NCBI GenBank assembly: GCA_017511375.1
Contig: JAFWKJ010000012.1
Coordinates: forward strand, 1 to 64,000
Origin: Bacilli bacterium
Lineage (GTDB): Bacteria > Bacillota_I > Bacilli_A > RF39 > UBA660
Length of the DNA: 64,000 bases
Direction: 5' to 3'
Positions within the stretch are counted from its first letter, which is position 1; each line of letters opens with the position of its first letter. Below are positions 41,492-50,460 of this stretch, piece after piece. The notes below the pieces were generated by a model that was not told the origin of the DNA, searched no databases, and was given only the letters and a program-made list of their open reading frames with translations. Position numbers and translations under genes: made by a program.

Positions 41492-41830
41492 TTATTTATT
41501 TTCAATTAAATGAACTAATCTATCGGATTGTTTCATATTCATTCTAATCAGTTCTGCATTAGTATTCTCTAAGTTATTTAAAATAATTAGATGAAGTAGA
41601 TCAGTATAATCTCTAATATTACCATTTTTAGCAAACTCAGGATTATCTTCTCTCCATTCTTTAGCTGTCATACCAAATAAAGCAACATTTAATACATCTG
41701 CCTCATATGCATAAACAAATTTTATTTGTTGTTCTGTTAAAGTGGGAACAATGTATTTTTTTATTGTATCAGTATGAACAACATAATTTAATTTAGCTAA
41801 TAATCTATTAGCATGCCATTCTATTTTTTC
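41492..41830 (-). pseudogene. C-terminal remnant of a KilA-N-type DNA-binding protein
   Basis: A 112-codon frame without start codon, ending at TAA. It reads EWHANRLLAKLNYVVHTD, TEQQIKFVYAYEADVLNVAL and FGMTAKEWREDNPE, which I recognise as the C-terminal region of KilA-N-domain proteins carried by Firmicutes mobile elements. An in-frame stop at 41831-41833 cuts it off right at the tRNA-Arg terminator, and the whole KilA-N domain is missing. It is evidence of a decayed insertion. Confidence 0.8.
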
Positions 41831-41840
41831 TTATAAAACG

Positions 41841-41866
41841 AAAAAAATCAATCATTTCTGATTGAT
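41841..41866 (-). terminator. Terminator of tRNA-Arg
   Basis: Minus-strand stem ATCAATCA/TGATTGAT with GAAA tetraloop and seven T residues. Confidence 0.88.
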
Positions 41867-41878
41867 ATCTATCTAAAA

Positions 41879-41895
41879 GTTCGAATAGTTCGAAC
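41879..41895. repeat. Perfect inverted repeat next to the tRNA-Arg 3' end
   Basis: GTTCGAA-TAG-TTCGAAC, 11 bp from the tRNA 3' end. It could be a recombinase or regulator site or just a trailer hairpin. Confidence 0.6.
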
Positions 41896-41906
41896 AGATT
41901 CGTCAA

Positions 41907-41983
41907 TGGTGTACCCGACGAGAGTCGAACTCGTGACCTATCGCTTAGGAGGCGATTGCTCTATCCTACTGAGCTACGGATAC
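41907..41983 (-). tRNA. tRNA-Arg (anticodon CCU)
   Basis: A 77-nt cloverleaf: acceptor GTATCCG/CGGGTAC, anticodon stem ATCGC/GCGAT with loop CTCCTAA, TTCGA T-loop and encoded CCA. tRNA-Arg(CCU) is a frequent integration target; a 3' copy is at 39010. Confidence 0.95.
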
Positions 41984-42005
41984 AAAGGAAGGGCCAAAAG
42001 CCCTT

Positions 42006-43658
42006 TTAAATTTCTTGAATAACCGTAATAATCATTGGTTTTGATTCTGTTTCTTGATAAAAGAATTTTCCTAAAACATCTCTCATGTCATTCTTAATTA
42101 AAGAATAGTCTACTCTCTTTTCATGTCCTTCTATCGTGTTTTCTATGACTTCCTTAGAAATTCTTTTCGTCTCTTCTAATAAATCTTGGCTCTCTTTTAC
42201 ATAGATAAATCCTCTCGTTAAGATTTCAGGTCCTCCAATAATTTCCTTGGTTTCTTTATCAAGAGTACAACTAATAATGACAATTCCATTTTCACCCAAC
42301 ATCTCTCGATCTTTTAATACTAGATTACCAATATCACTTTGACTTTTTCCATCAATTAAAGTTTCTCCCACTTCAATATGTTCTGTAGAATTCGTATTTT
42401 CCCCATCTACCATTTCAAAAACATCTCCATTAAGTTTTAAAATAATGTTTTCTTTAGGGATTCCTAATTCTTCAGCAATCTCTCCATTTGTATATTGATT
42501 TCTATATTCTCCTTTTACAGGAAAATAGTATTTTGGATTCATCAAATTGATCATTAACATCAAATCTTCACGAGATGCATGATGTAATAAATGTTTCTTA
42601 CTTGATAAAGAAATAGCATCTGCCCCTTGCATAGCAATCTCATCCATAATGACAGCTGTTCGTTTTTCAATTCCAGCGTAACTTGGTTCTGTGATAAAGA
42701 TTGTATCATTCTCTCTAATTTGAATATATTTATCAAATCCTTTTAAAATACGATCTAAATTAGCAAATGGTTTTTCTTTTTCATCCGAAATCAAAACAAT
42801 GGCATTTTTACTATCAATATCAGCAAGGGTTCCTATTTTATCTCGATCTAATGTTAAATAGCCATCTTCAATAGCACTATTTATCATTTCTTGTAAGGTC
42901 TTACCCATAATGACTATCTTTCGATGTGTTCTAGACACTTCATCAAAAATTTCCTGTATACGATAATAATGCGCAGGAAAGATTGTCGCAATAATACGAT
43001 TATCTGTTTTCGCAAGAACATCTCTAATGAATCCTCTAATACGATTATTAGGAGAAGTATGTCCTTGTTTATCCGCATAGAAGGATTCACATAGTAAACA
43101 TAACACACCCTGTTTACCTACATAAGCTAGTTTTCCAATATCGGTTTTATAAGAGCCTTGCATCGTAGAATCAAACACAAAGTCTCCTGTATAAACAATC
43201 GCTCCATCTGGTGTATATAATACATAACAAACAGCATCTGGAATCGAATGCGTTACACTAATTGGGAAAACAGAATTTTTTCCAAAATCTATTTTGACAT
43301 GAGGTTTTATTTCAATGAGATGAACCTTATCAACAAGAGATTCATCAATATCTTTTTTAGCAATTTTTAAAGTTAATTTTGTTCCATAAACAGGAACCTC
43401 TGGTAATTGTTCTAAGATATCAGCAATTCCACCAATATTACCATCATGACCATGGGTTAGAAATATACCCTTTATTTTATTACGATTATTTAAGAGATAA
43501 TCAATCGTAGGAATAATATAATCAATTCCTAAATTGATATCATTATCATACTTTAGACCGGCATCAAATACAAAAATATCTTCATCTACATTGACAACGT
43601 ACATATTTTTACCGTTCTCATTTAAACCACCTAAAGCAAATATTTTAATTTTGCTCAT
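42006..43658 (-). CDS. rnjB: RNase J family protein with altered metal-binding motif (J2-like)
   Basis: A 550-aa metallo-beta-lactamase/beta-CASP ribonuclease of RNA turnover. It starts KIKIFALGGLNENGKNMY; the main metal motif reads THGHDGNIGG (68-77), where active RNase J1 has HGHEDHIGG, so the Asp and third His are replaced by Gly and Asn. Later motifs SVTHSIPDAV, YTGDFVFD and PVKGEYRN are present. The same kind of loss is seen in B. subtilis RNase J2, which works in complex with J1. Symbol given by analogy. It lies 100 nt downstream of rnc and seems to have its own promoter region. Confidence 0.85.
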   Translation of the reverse strand: MSKIKIFALGGLNENGKNMYVVNVDEDIFVFDAGLKYDNDINLGIDYIIPTIDYLLNNRNKIKGIFLTHGHDGNIGGIADILEQLPEVPVYGTKLTLKIAKKDIDESLVDKVHLIEIKPHVKIDFGKNSVFPISVTHSIPDAVCYVLYTPDGAIVYTGDFVFDSTMQGSYKTDIGKLAYVGKQGVLCLLCESFYADKQGHTSPNNRIRGFIRDVLAKTDNRIIATIFPAHYYRIQEIFDEVSRTHRKIVIMGKTLQEMINSAIEDGYLTLDRDKIGTLADIDSKNAIVLISDEKEKPFANLDRILKGFDKYIQIRENDTIFITEPSYAGIEKRTAVIMDEIAMQGADAISLSSKKHLLHHASREDLMLMINLMNPKYYFPVKGEYRNQYTNGEIAEELGIPKENIILKLNGDVFEMVDGENTNSTEHIEVGETLIDGKSQSDIGNLVLKDREMLGENGIVIISCTLDKETKEIIGGPEILTRGFIYVKESQDLLEETKRISKEVIENTIEGHEKRVDYSLIKNDMRDVLGKFFYQETESKPMIITVIQEI

Positions 43659-43748
43659 ACTTTTCCGCCTCTTTCTTCTATTTTATTATACCATGCATCT
43701 CTCGAGATGACTAAAAAAACCGCTAAATCATTATACCAAAAAAGTAAA

Positions 43749-43775
43749 CAAAAGAAAAGGCTATTTCTTAATAGC
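43749..43775 (-). terminator. Terminator at the end of rnc
   Basis: Minus-strand stem GGCTATT/AATAGCC with 4-nt loop overlapping the stop codon, then TTTTCTTTT. Confidence 0.8.
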
Positions 43776-44432
43776 CAACTTATCTAAAGCATATTTCGCA
43801 GCCTCTTGTTCTGCATCTTTTTTGGAAGATCCAACCCCTGTCCCATAAACAATATCATCAATTACCACATCGACCGTAAAAGTTTTATTATGAGCAGGCC
43901 CCTCTTCTTTTACAATCACATATTCTAAAGACTTTTGTTCTGTCTGAACAAATTCTTGCAAACTACTTTTATAATCACTAAAAAAAGTAATATTAGGATC
44001 CTCCATATAAGGAACCACAATTTTCAAAATAACATTTCTTACGGTTGCATAACCCAAATCTAAATAAATAGCCCCCATCAACGCTTCAAAGATATCAGCA
44101 ACAATTGCTTTCTTGAGAGAAGCCCCATCTTTCAATTCTCCATGTCCTACTAGAATGTATTGAGGAAGTCCCAAATTTATTGCATAACTATAATTTGCAT
44201 TTTCACAAACATAGGTGGCACGAACCTTTGTCATCTCCCCTTCGCTTTCCTTGTGATGAGTATATAAATAATCTGCTAAAACTAAATCTAGTACAGCATC
44301 TCCTAAAAACTCTAATCGCTCATAATTATTTTTAACTTTATGTTCATTCACATAAGAACTATGAGAAAAAGCTGTTTTATATAATTCCTTATCTTTGGGT
44401 TTAATCCCTAATTTTTTAAATAATTCCTCCAT
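43761..44432 (-). CDS. rnc: Ribonuclease III
   Basis: A 223-aa double-strand-specific endoribonuclease for rRNA and mRNA processing. The signature NYERLEFLGDAVLDLVLADYLY is intact (catalytic Glu and Asp), and the C-terminal dsRNA-binding domain ends GVGSSKKDAEQEAAKYALDKL. The ATG at 44432 is chosen: a -10 box TGA-TATAAT at 44449-44454 would put the transcript start near 44442, after the longer start at 44450. That leaves a leader of about 10 nt carrying GGTGAT. Confidence 0.94.
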   Translation of the reverse strand: MEELFKKLGIKPKDKELYKTAFSHSSYVNEHKVKNNYERLEFLGDAVLDLVLADYLYTHHKESEGEMTKVRATYVCENANYSYAINLGLPQYILVGHGELKDGASLKKAIVADIFEALMGAIYLDLGYATVRNVILKIVVPYMEDPNITFFSDYKSSLQEFVQTEQKSLEYVIVKEEGPAHNKTFTVDVVIDDIVYGTGVGSSKKDAEQEAAKYALDKLAIKK

Positions 44433-44510
44433 AGAAATCACCATCTTCATTATATCAAATATCAGTAAAAAACAAAATAAGAAAGAAAAAGAATATCAAT
44501 TAAGATATTC

Positions 44511-45593
44511 TTATGAATCAACTTCACAAAACGAATCTAAGTCAAAATCATTATTTAATCCACAACGAGCTTTTTTTCCACAAACCGAACAAACATGTAG
44601 TACTTGATTAGCGTCCTTCATACCCGCAGCCCAAAATATATCAAGCATACCAATATCAAATGTTGAACTATTTCCATATGGAATATTACCACACTCATAA
44701 AGGCTCGAATTCAAACTCTCATCATCACAATAACCGGTCCCATTAAAAGTATAATATAATTCTCTTGCAGCAGAATAATAGAGATATTGATTATGAGGTA
44801 AAAAATGAGCATTTTGGTTATAAACAAAACCAAGAGCAGAACCAACAACCTTATTATCGACAATTGTATGTCTTAAAAAGAATGGATATCCATAAGTAGA
44901 AATAATATCTTGATAATTATCCTCAACTCCAGCACCTTCTGGAAGAGGCTCCCCTATCACAACATCCACACCACTAAAGGAATAAACATAATGTCTAACG
45001 ATTTCGGTGGCGGTGGAATCTGCTTGCTCATATGTGACTGCGAAGGAAAAATCATAAGATTCTTCTTCATCCGATAATTGTTGTGGCGTAATATTCGGAT
45101 TATATCCAATCACTACTTTTAATATTTCTCTTGTGCCAGCTCTCAATATTTGTTTGGCAGAAAGCGGGATACCATCAAAATATGAAACATCATAATAAAA
45201 GCGTGCAGGCCACTCATCTTCGCCATCTACGGATACTTCAACATCTTTTATCATAGCATCCAATGTTCCCGCATTTCGAACATCCACATAAATATCCAGA
45301 TAATCTCCTGGCTTTTCAAATCCCAAAACAATATTACTGACAGTCGTTTCCTCAATGGAAGGTTGATCTAAAACAGAAACACCATCTGACATATGATAAT
45401 CAATAGAATCCAAATCAAAAAAAACATCCCAAGTATTTTTAGATACTGTTGTAGTTCCTGAAATCTTCAAAAGAGCCTGCAAAACTGCATATCCAATTCC
45501 AAGGAGAAGAATAATGAGTATTATAGTCAAGACAAATCCTGCTCTTTTCTTGGGAACACTTTCAACATTATAATTAGTATCATATCCATTCAT
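44511..45593 (-). CDS. Membrane-anchored surface-type protein (360 aa)
   Basis: A signal-anchor (AGFVLTIILIILLLGIGYAVLQAL, residues 18-41) is followed by ISGTTTVSKNTWDVFFDLD, a motif frequent at the start of secreted proteins of gut Firmicutes. The external part has Ig-like strand patterns (PGDYLDIYVDVRNAGTLDAMIKD). The last 40 residues have two CxxC-like Cys pairs (CSVCGKKARCGL). No LPXTG signal. Function unknown. Confidence 0.72.
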   Translation of the reverse strand: MNGYDTNYNVESVPKKRAGFVLTIILIILLLGIGYAVLQALLKISGTTTVSKNTWDVFFDLDSIDYHMSDGVSVLDQPSIEETTVSNIVLGFEKPGDYLDIYVDVRNAGTLDAMIKDVEVSVDGEDEWPARFYYDVSYFDGIPLSAKQILRAGTREILKVVIGYNPNITPQQLSDEEESYDFSFAVTYEQADSTATEIVRHYVYSFSGVDVVIGEPLPEGAGVEDNYQDIISTYGYPFFLRHTIVDNKVVGSALGFVYNQNAHFLPHNQYLYYSAARELYYTFNGTGYCDDESLNSSLYECGNIPYGNSSTFDIGMLDIFWAAGMKDANQVLHVCSVCGKKARCGLNNDFDLDSFCEVDS

Positions 45594-45672
45594 ATAACAT
45601 TCTCCTACTATAAGTATAAACTTTTCTTCCTTTTAATGTCAATAAAACAAAAAGGGCTGTTTACAGTCCTTT

Positions 45673-47820
45673 TTATAGTAATGTATCCTTCATAATATTC
45701 GCTTCCACATACATCATTTGTCTAAGTAAAGTACTATCAATATACTCTACAAAACTAATGATTCTTTCATCTTCCTGTAACTCTTCTCCCGCAATAGATA
45801 GCATTTCTAGTTCAGCAAAAGCAGACTCTATTTCTTCTTGCGTGTAAGGCTCTTTCCCCATTTCAACTTCCTTTAAACGCAACTCATAAATTTGTGGATC
45901 TCTTTTTTCTTCTGCTTCTTTTTTCGCCATAAACTTAACAGCCGCTAAATAATTATGACGATCCGTTTCCTCTTTCTTCTTACGATCATCTTCTAAATAA
46001 TAATCACGAAGAGCATTAGGAGATAAAGACAACATATAAGCAATTTTTACATTTAAATCCTTTTCAAGCGTAGATAACTGATCTCTAGCAGCGCCTCTCA
46101 TTTGAAGTCTCTTCCATTCTTTAAATGTTTTTGAATGTAAGTCATATTGCTTTTTATACACAGTAAAAATATGGCGAATTCTATCATATTTTTCTTTTTC
46201 AGAATAAATACCTGCTGCTACAGAACGTACTAACTCGCGGAATTCGTTCACAGCTTCTTTGCCATAACCCCCTCCTGGAAGGGTGGCCAACTCCTCTGCT
46301 CGATTTTCAATATATTTATCGAAATTCATGCGATAACCCATCTTAAATTTAAATTCACGATCAAATTCTTCGATGGCTCTTTGTTTTTCATCATCACTAA
46401 GATGTCTATCATGACGAACTCTTTCAGAGGCATCATATAGTTTTCTTAAATCTTCTTGATAATCCGCAATTAAAGCCACTTGAATTTCACGAATCTCCTT
46501 AATAGCATTTCTAACTTCCATTCGATTCGTAGAAGACTCTAATCTTTTTAATGCCTTTTGTTTGAATTCTTCAATTCGTAACTCTCCATAACCACCATGA
46601 TCTAATCCTTTTAACTCAAGAATCATAGAATTAATTCTTTCTTTAAAATCAATAGGCATTCCCATTTCATCATGGAAATCCTCCAACAATAAAGATTTCT
46701 TCTGATCTTTTTGTTTATTGGAGAAAGACAACTGATCAATTGCATTAATTTGTTCTCTTAGTTTTTGTAGTTTTTCTTGATAACTATCTACCAGTTTCTG
46801 ATACTCTGTTTGAATATCTTTCTTTACCTCTTCTTCTGGTTTCATAATCCTTTGCCCATCAGAAATCATGGTTTGAGCACGTTTCATAAACTGATTTAGT
46901 ACTTCTTCTCCATAACCTCCAAACTCTAGTTTTGTTAGGTTTTGTTGTAATTGTTCAATAAAATTTTCTAAACCTTGTTTATGTCCATTAGAAGCAGAAA
47001 AGTCTTTAATAGCTTTTTGTTTATTTTGTTCCTTTTCAATTAGAGATAAATGAGGTGATTCCTCAATCATCTGAATTTTTTTCTTTAAAAGATCCAAATC
47101 AGATAAATAACGATTTTTCATGGGATTAAATAAATCAGCCGTAATCTTACTTAAAGTAACAGAAGAAATTTCTTGTTTTTGTCTTGCCTCTTCCGCCATC
47201 TTTTTACTAGCTTCTACAAATTTTTGAATTTCTTCTTCTCCATATCCTCCATATGGTAATTGTTTTAATTCATTTACCATATCTTCTATCTTCTTTTCAA
47301 TAGGAATAGGATAACCTAATTCATGTTCCTTATAATAATTTTTCCAATATTCAATCTTAGTTGTTAAATCATTATAATCACTAGCTTCTTCCTCCGCTTG
47401 ACGAAGAGAAGTATTAAAACGAATCAAAATACCTGCGTAAGCAACTATTTCAGCTTCTACAAGAGAAAGAATTTCCTCAATAATCTGTTCTAAAGAGATA
47501 CCTGCCTCTTGCTTTTCAAAAGCAATTTCCATCAAACGATCCCGTAATTGTTGTGTCTTAACAGGACCATATCCAAATTTTGTTTTAGCAAAATATTTTT
47601 CTAATTGTTCTATATTAGAAGGAGCTGTAATATCTAAACGATCCAAAATAGATTCATCATAATTCTCTGACATACGAATACGTTCTCTAATTTGTTCTTT
47701 ATTCATTAGGCTTAAGTTTTCTAACACAAAAAGAATACATTCAATCACACCATGGATGATTTGTGTTGCATCTTTTTTGGTTGTCTCTTTTGAATGAAAA
47801 AGCTTATCAAACAAACCCAT
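45673..47820 (-). CDS. 715-aa protein with five ~109-residue GGYG repeats
   Basis: A soluble, highly charged helical protein. A GYG motif recurs near residues 82, 191, 301, 409 and 517, a period of 108-110. Each later copy is preceded by a helix ending in L(P/E/D) and followed by an acidic helix with EF/KF: LPYGGYGEEEIQKF, LEFGGYGEEVLNQF, LDHGGYGELRIEEF and LPGGGYGKEAVNEF. Between copies are long coiled-coil-like stretches. I do not recognise the family. The start follows AGGAGGGGTG. It is divergent from yidD. Confidence 0.8.
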   Translation of the reverse strand: MGLFDKLFHSKETTKKDATQIIHGVIECILFVLENLSLMNKEQIRERIRMSENYDESILDRLDITAPSNIEQLEKYFAKTKFGYGPVKTQQLRDRLMEIAFEKQEAGISLEQIIEEILSLVEAEIVAYAGILIRFNTSLRQAEEEASDYNDLTTKIEYWKNYYKEHELGYPIPIEKKIEDMVNELKQLPYGGYGEEEIQKFVEASKKMAEEARQKQEISSVTLSKITADLFNPMKNRYLSDLDLLKKKIQMIEESPHLSLIEKEQNKQKAIKDFSASNGHKQGLENFIEQLQQNLTKLEFGGYGEEVLNQFMKRAQTMISDGQRIMKPEEEVKKDIQTEYQKLVDSYQEKLQKLREQINAIDQLSFSNKQKDQKKSLLLEDFHDEMGMPIDFKERINSMILELKGLDHGGYGELRIEEFKQKALKRLESSTNRMEVRNAIKEIREIQVALIADYQEDLRKLYDASERVRHDRHLSDDEKQRAIEEFDREFKFKMGYRMNFDKYIENRAEELATLPGGGYGKEAVNEFRELVRSVAAGIYSEKEKYDRIRHIFTVYKKQYDLHSKTFKEWKRLQMRGAARDQLSTLEKDLNVKIAYMLSLSPNALRDYYLEDDRKKKEETDRHNYLAAVKFMAKKEAEEKRDPQIYELRLKEVEMGKEPYTQEEIESAFAELEMLSIAGEELQEDERIISFVEYIDSTLLRQMMYVEANIMKDTLL

Positions 47821-47897
47821 TGTACACCCCTCCTATCATAAACAATTTTAGCATAATGCGCTATTTTATTCAATTCTTTTTTTCACTTTTATACCCC

Positions 47898-47926
47898 TTG
47901 TATAATTTTCATTTTAATAGTAAAAT
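47898..47926 (+). promoter_or_regulatory. Promoter of yidD and the TroA-like gene
   Basis: TTGTAT and TAAAAT are 17 bp apart. The predicted leader is only about 9 nt and consists of the GGTGAT ribosome binding site. Confidence 0.7.
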
Positions 47927-47941
47927 TGTTATGGTGATTGT

Positions 47942-48166
47942 ATGAAAAAAATATGGATCGCAATCATTTGTTTTTATCAAAAACTACCTCTTTCAAGTCA
48001 TAAACACTGTCGTTATACACCCACGTGTTCTGAATACGCGAAAGAGTGCATTGAAACATATGGATCTTTCAAAGGAATCTATTTATCTCTAAAAAGAATC
48101 CTTCGTTGTAACCCATTTGGTGGTTATGGATATGATCCAGTACCTAAAAAGGAGAAGAAAAAATGA
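47942..48166 (+). CDS. yidD: Membrane protein insertion efficiency factor YidD
   Basis: A 74-aa protein that helps YidC-dependent membrane protein insertion. It shows the family core [18 protein letters not shown] and [17 protein letters not shown] with the three conserved Cys. The start follows GGTGAT. The stop overlaps the start of the next gene by 4 bp (ATGA). Confidence 0.94.
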   Translation: MKKIWIAIICFYQKLPLSSHKHCRYTPTCSEYAKECIETYGSFKGIYLSLKRILRCNPFGGYGYDPVPKKEKKK

Positions 48167-49038
48167 AAAAAACACTAAAATACTTAATCTTTATCTTATT
48201 GATAACCCCTCTATTCTTTTTAACAGAAGGATGTACCAACGATAGTATGGATAATATTGATATTGTGGTAACCAACTATCCAAATGAATATGTGGTAAAA
48301 AAACTATATGATAATCACGCAACGATTACTTCTATTTATCCAGATGGAGTAGATATCAATGAATACAAGATTAGTAATAAACAGAAGAAAGATATTTCAA
48401 AAGTGGATTTATTTGTATACAATGGGCTATTAGAAAAAGAAAGAGATCTTGCTGTAGATCTTCTTACAATCAATCCAAATTTAAAGATTATTGATACAGC
48501 TTATGTACTAGAAACAGATTATTCTCCAGAAGAATTATGGTTAAATCCTTCTTCTCTACTTATGATGAGTCAAAATGTAAGAACAGCTTTAGAAGAATAT
48601 ATCTCTAATAACTATTTAATAAAGGATGTAGAAAGTGCCTACAATGAATTAAAAATAGAATTATCTGAAATAGATGCTGACTATCGTATTGCGGTGGAAA
48701 GTACAGATAATAAAACCATTATCGTAGCAGATTCAGCACTTAAATATCTAGAAAAATTTGGATTAAATGTTATCTGCATAGATACAGACGCTTCTCAAAA
48801 AACTTTAGCAGATGCAGAAAACTTAATTGCAGACGAACAAGTTAGTTATATTATTACTTTTAAAGAATTAGAAGATAATGAAAATGTTACCACTATGATG
48901 GAAAATTATCCTAACCTTCAGAAAATAGAACTACATCGACTAGATAATATTAGCGATGAAGAAAGAAGTAATAAAGATAATTATAATACGATTATGAGAA
49001 ACAATTTGGAACTAATCAAAAAAGAACTATATCAATAA
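48163..49038 (+). CDS. TroA-like metal-binding-type lipoprotein lacking usual His ligands
   Basis: A 291-aa lipoprotein of the TroA/ZnuA solute-binding type (near-lipobox TEGC, Cys 24). The fold pattern is [50 protein letters not shown] and [16 protein letters not shown]. Zinc or manganese binders have His in DPHxYxPS and in PHxWLDP; here these are N and E/L, so two ligands are missing. No ABC permease or ATPase is adjacent. It may bind another ligand or have lost metal transport. Coupled to yidD. Confidence 0.8.
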   Translation: MKKTLKYLIFILLITPLFFLTEGCTNDSMDNIDIVVTNYPNEYVVKKLYDNHATITSIYPDGVDINEYKISNKQKKDISKVDLFVYNGLLEKERDLAVDLLTINPNLKIIDTAYVLETDYSPEELWLNPSSLLMMSQNVRTALEEYISNNYLIKDVESAYNELKIELSEIDADYRIAVESTDNKTIIVADSALKYLEKFGLNVICIDTDASQKTLADAENLIADEQVSYIITFKELEDNENVTTMMENYPNLQKIELHRLDNISDEERSNKDNYNTIMRNNLELIKKELYQ

Positions 49039-49040
49039 GA

Positions 49041-49064
49041 AAACGAGTCTAATAAGACTCGTTT
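49041..49064. terminator. Bidirectional terminator between convergent genes
   Basis: Stem AAACGAGTCT/AGACTCGTTT with loop AATA; T-rich on the right and A-rich on the left. Confidence 0.85.
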
Positions 49065-50389
49065 CTTTCTTTTAATCTTTTAATTAATTGTTTAGATGCT
49101 TCAATTTCTTGTGGTAAAGCCTCTCTATCGATAATTTTAGAAACTCTATCTTCCCAGGTCTTTGAGTGATTCATTACTCCTACTCTAGGATGTTTTCTTA
49201 AATGTTGTTTATCATATTGAGACAATAATTCAAAGTCTCCGACTTTTAAATTATAGACCGCATTTCCTTCGGCAGTAGCTGGTTTAAATGGATCATATTC
49301 TGTATCCAAAATAACTTCTCCATTATCATAAATATATCCAATGTAACCACGATACATCTCTAAACCAAGCACACGTGCTAAATAAGGAGTTCCTTCATAG
49401 AAGGCTCTTTTTCTTTCTCCTTTTTCACACAATCTTAAATAATCCTCTAATGTCATTTTCACACCAGGAGGAACTACATCTACATCCTTACGTACTCTTG
49501 AATAATCTCTTCCTCCAGGAATTAAAACCCACTCAACTTGACTACTGTCATCACTAATAATACGTTTCAAATTACGAAGACGGTTTTGAATATTTTGTTC
49601 ATCTACTTTCATACCTGAATCCGTAGTAATGACAACATCTTTCTTTTTATCAGAAGATAAATATTTTTCTACAAGAGAAATATATTTTTTCATTTCTACT
49701 CTGTTTTGACATCCTTCTGCCTTAACCAAATACTCATGCATCACATACATATAAAACTTATCCATATCAAAATGAGACGCAATATATCGATTAAAACTCA
49801 TTTGTTGTTGTTTTTGTTGAAGGTCTTTTCTTCTTAAGATAAAACGAGAATAAACCTCTCCTTGTGTCTGAACAAAGTTCTTAAGAGATTTTTTTAATCC
49901 ACAACTATAGAAATAATGCTCTCCAGAAGCATAATCTTGTGGATCATATCCTTCTTGTTTTCTCATTCTTTGTAGATCATGATAGAATTTTCTACCGTCC
50001 ACTAAGTCTCTATAAAGAACAGGAAACTCAATTTCTAATTCTTGTTCAGATGTTACTTGTTTCAATTTTTCAACTTGTGCAAGTAATTTTTGCGTCAATT
50101 GATCATCATCGACAATTTTACCTTTTATAGGTAAATGAAGAATATTCATCAACTTTCTTAAGAATTCTTCATAAGATGGTCGAATCATACCTATTAAGTT
50201 GTTCCCATCATTAAAACAATCTACTCTACCAACAAAATCTTCGTTAAACTTTTTATAACGAAAGACATCATGGATATTCTCTCTATTACGAGACATAAAG
50301 TAGAATTGCTGCTCCATCGCTAAATCAGGATTAAGAGAACATTCCCTTATAATAGTACCCAAAGATAAACTAACTGTTTTTTCTTCCAT
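49049..50389 (-). CDS. Unknown 446-aa protein
   Basis: Soluble, charged, no signal peptide. Visible blocks are HYFYSCGLKKSLKNFVQTQGEVYSRFIL, a Gln-rich stretch (QQKQQQMSF), VEWVLIPGGRDYSRVRKDVDVVPPG and GYIYDNGEVILDTEYD. Family not recognised. It is the last gene of a run of unknown helical genes (50458-53228) on the same strand, but a terminator separates them. Confidence 0.75.
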   Translation of the reverse strand: MEEKTVSLSLGTIIRECSLNPDLAMEQQFYFMSRNRENIHDVFRYKKFNEDFVGRVDCFNDGNNLIGMIRPSYEEFLRKLMNILHLPIKGKIVDDDQLTQKLLAQVEKLKQVTSEQELEIEFPVLYRDLVDGRKFYHDLQRMRKQEGYDPQDYASGEHYFYSCGLKKSLKNFVQTQGEVYSRFILRRKDLQQKQQQMSFNRYIASHFDMDKFYMYVMHEYLVKAEGCQNRVEMKKYISLVEKYLSSDKKKDVVITTDSGMKVDEQNIQNRLRNLKRIISDDSSQVEWVLIPGGRDYSRVRKDVDVVPPGVKMTLEDYLRLCEKGERKRAFYEGTPYLARVLGLEMYRGYIGYIYDNGEVILDTEYDPFKPATAEGNAVYNLKVGDFELLSQYDKQHLRKHPRVGVMNHSKTWEDRVSKIIDREALPQEIEASKQLIKRLKERNESY

Positions 50390-50432
50390 GTCAACCTACC
50401 CCCTCATTGGTACTATATTATACCACATTTTT

Positions 50433-50460
50433 AAAAAAAAATAAAGAGGAAACCTCTTTA
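50433..50460 (-). terminator. Terminator of the unknown-gene block 50458-53228
   Basis: Minus-strand stem TAAAGAGG/CCTCTTTA with 3-nt loop and nine T residues. Confidence 0.9.

Noticed and set aside
43696-43709. Inverted repeat CATCTC-TC-GAGATG upstream of the RNase J gene as an operator
   Set aside because: It lies near two TATAAT-like sequences but no clear -35 box allows it to be placed relative to a promoter; too short to call alone.
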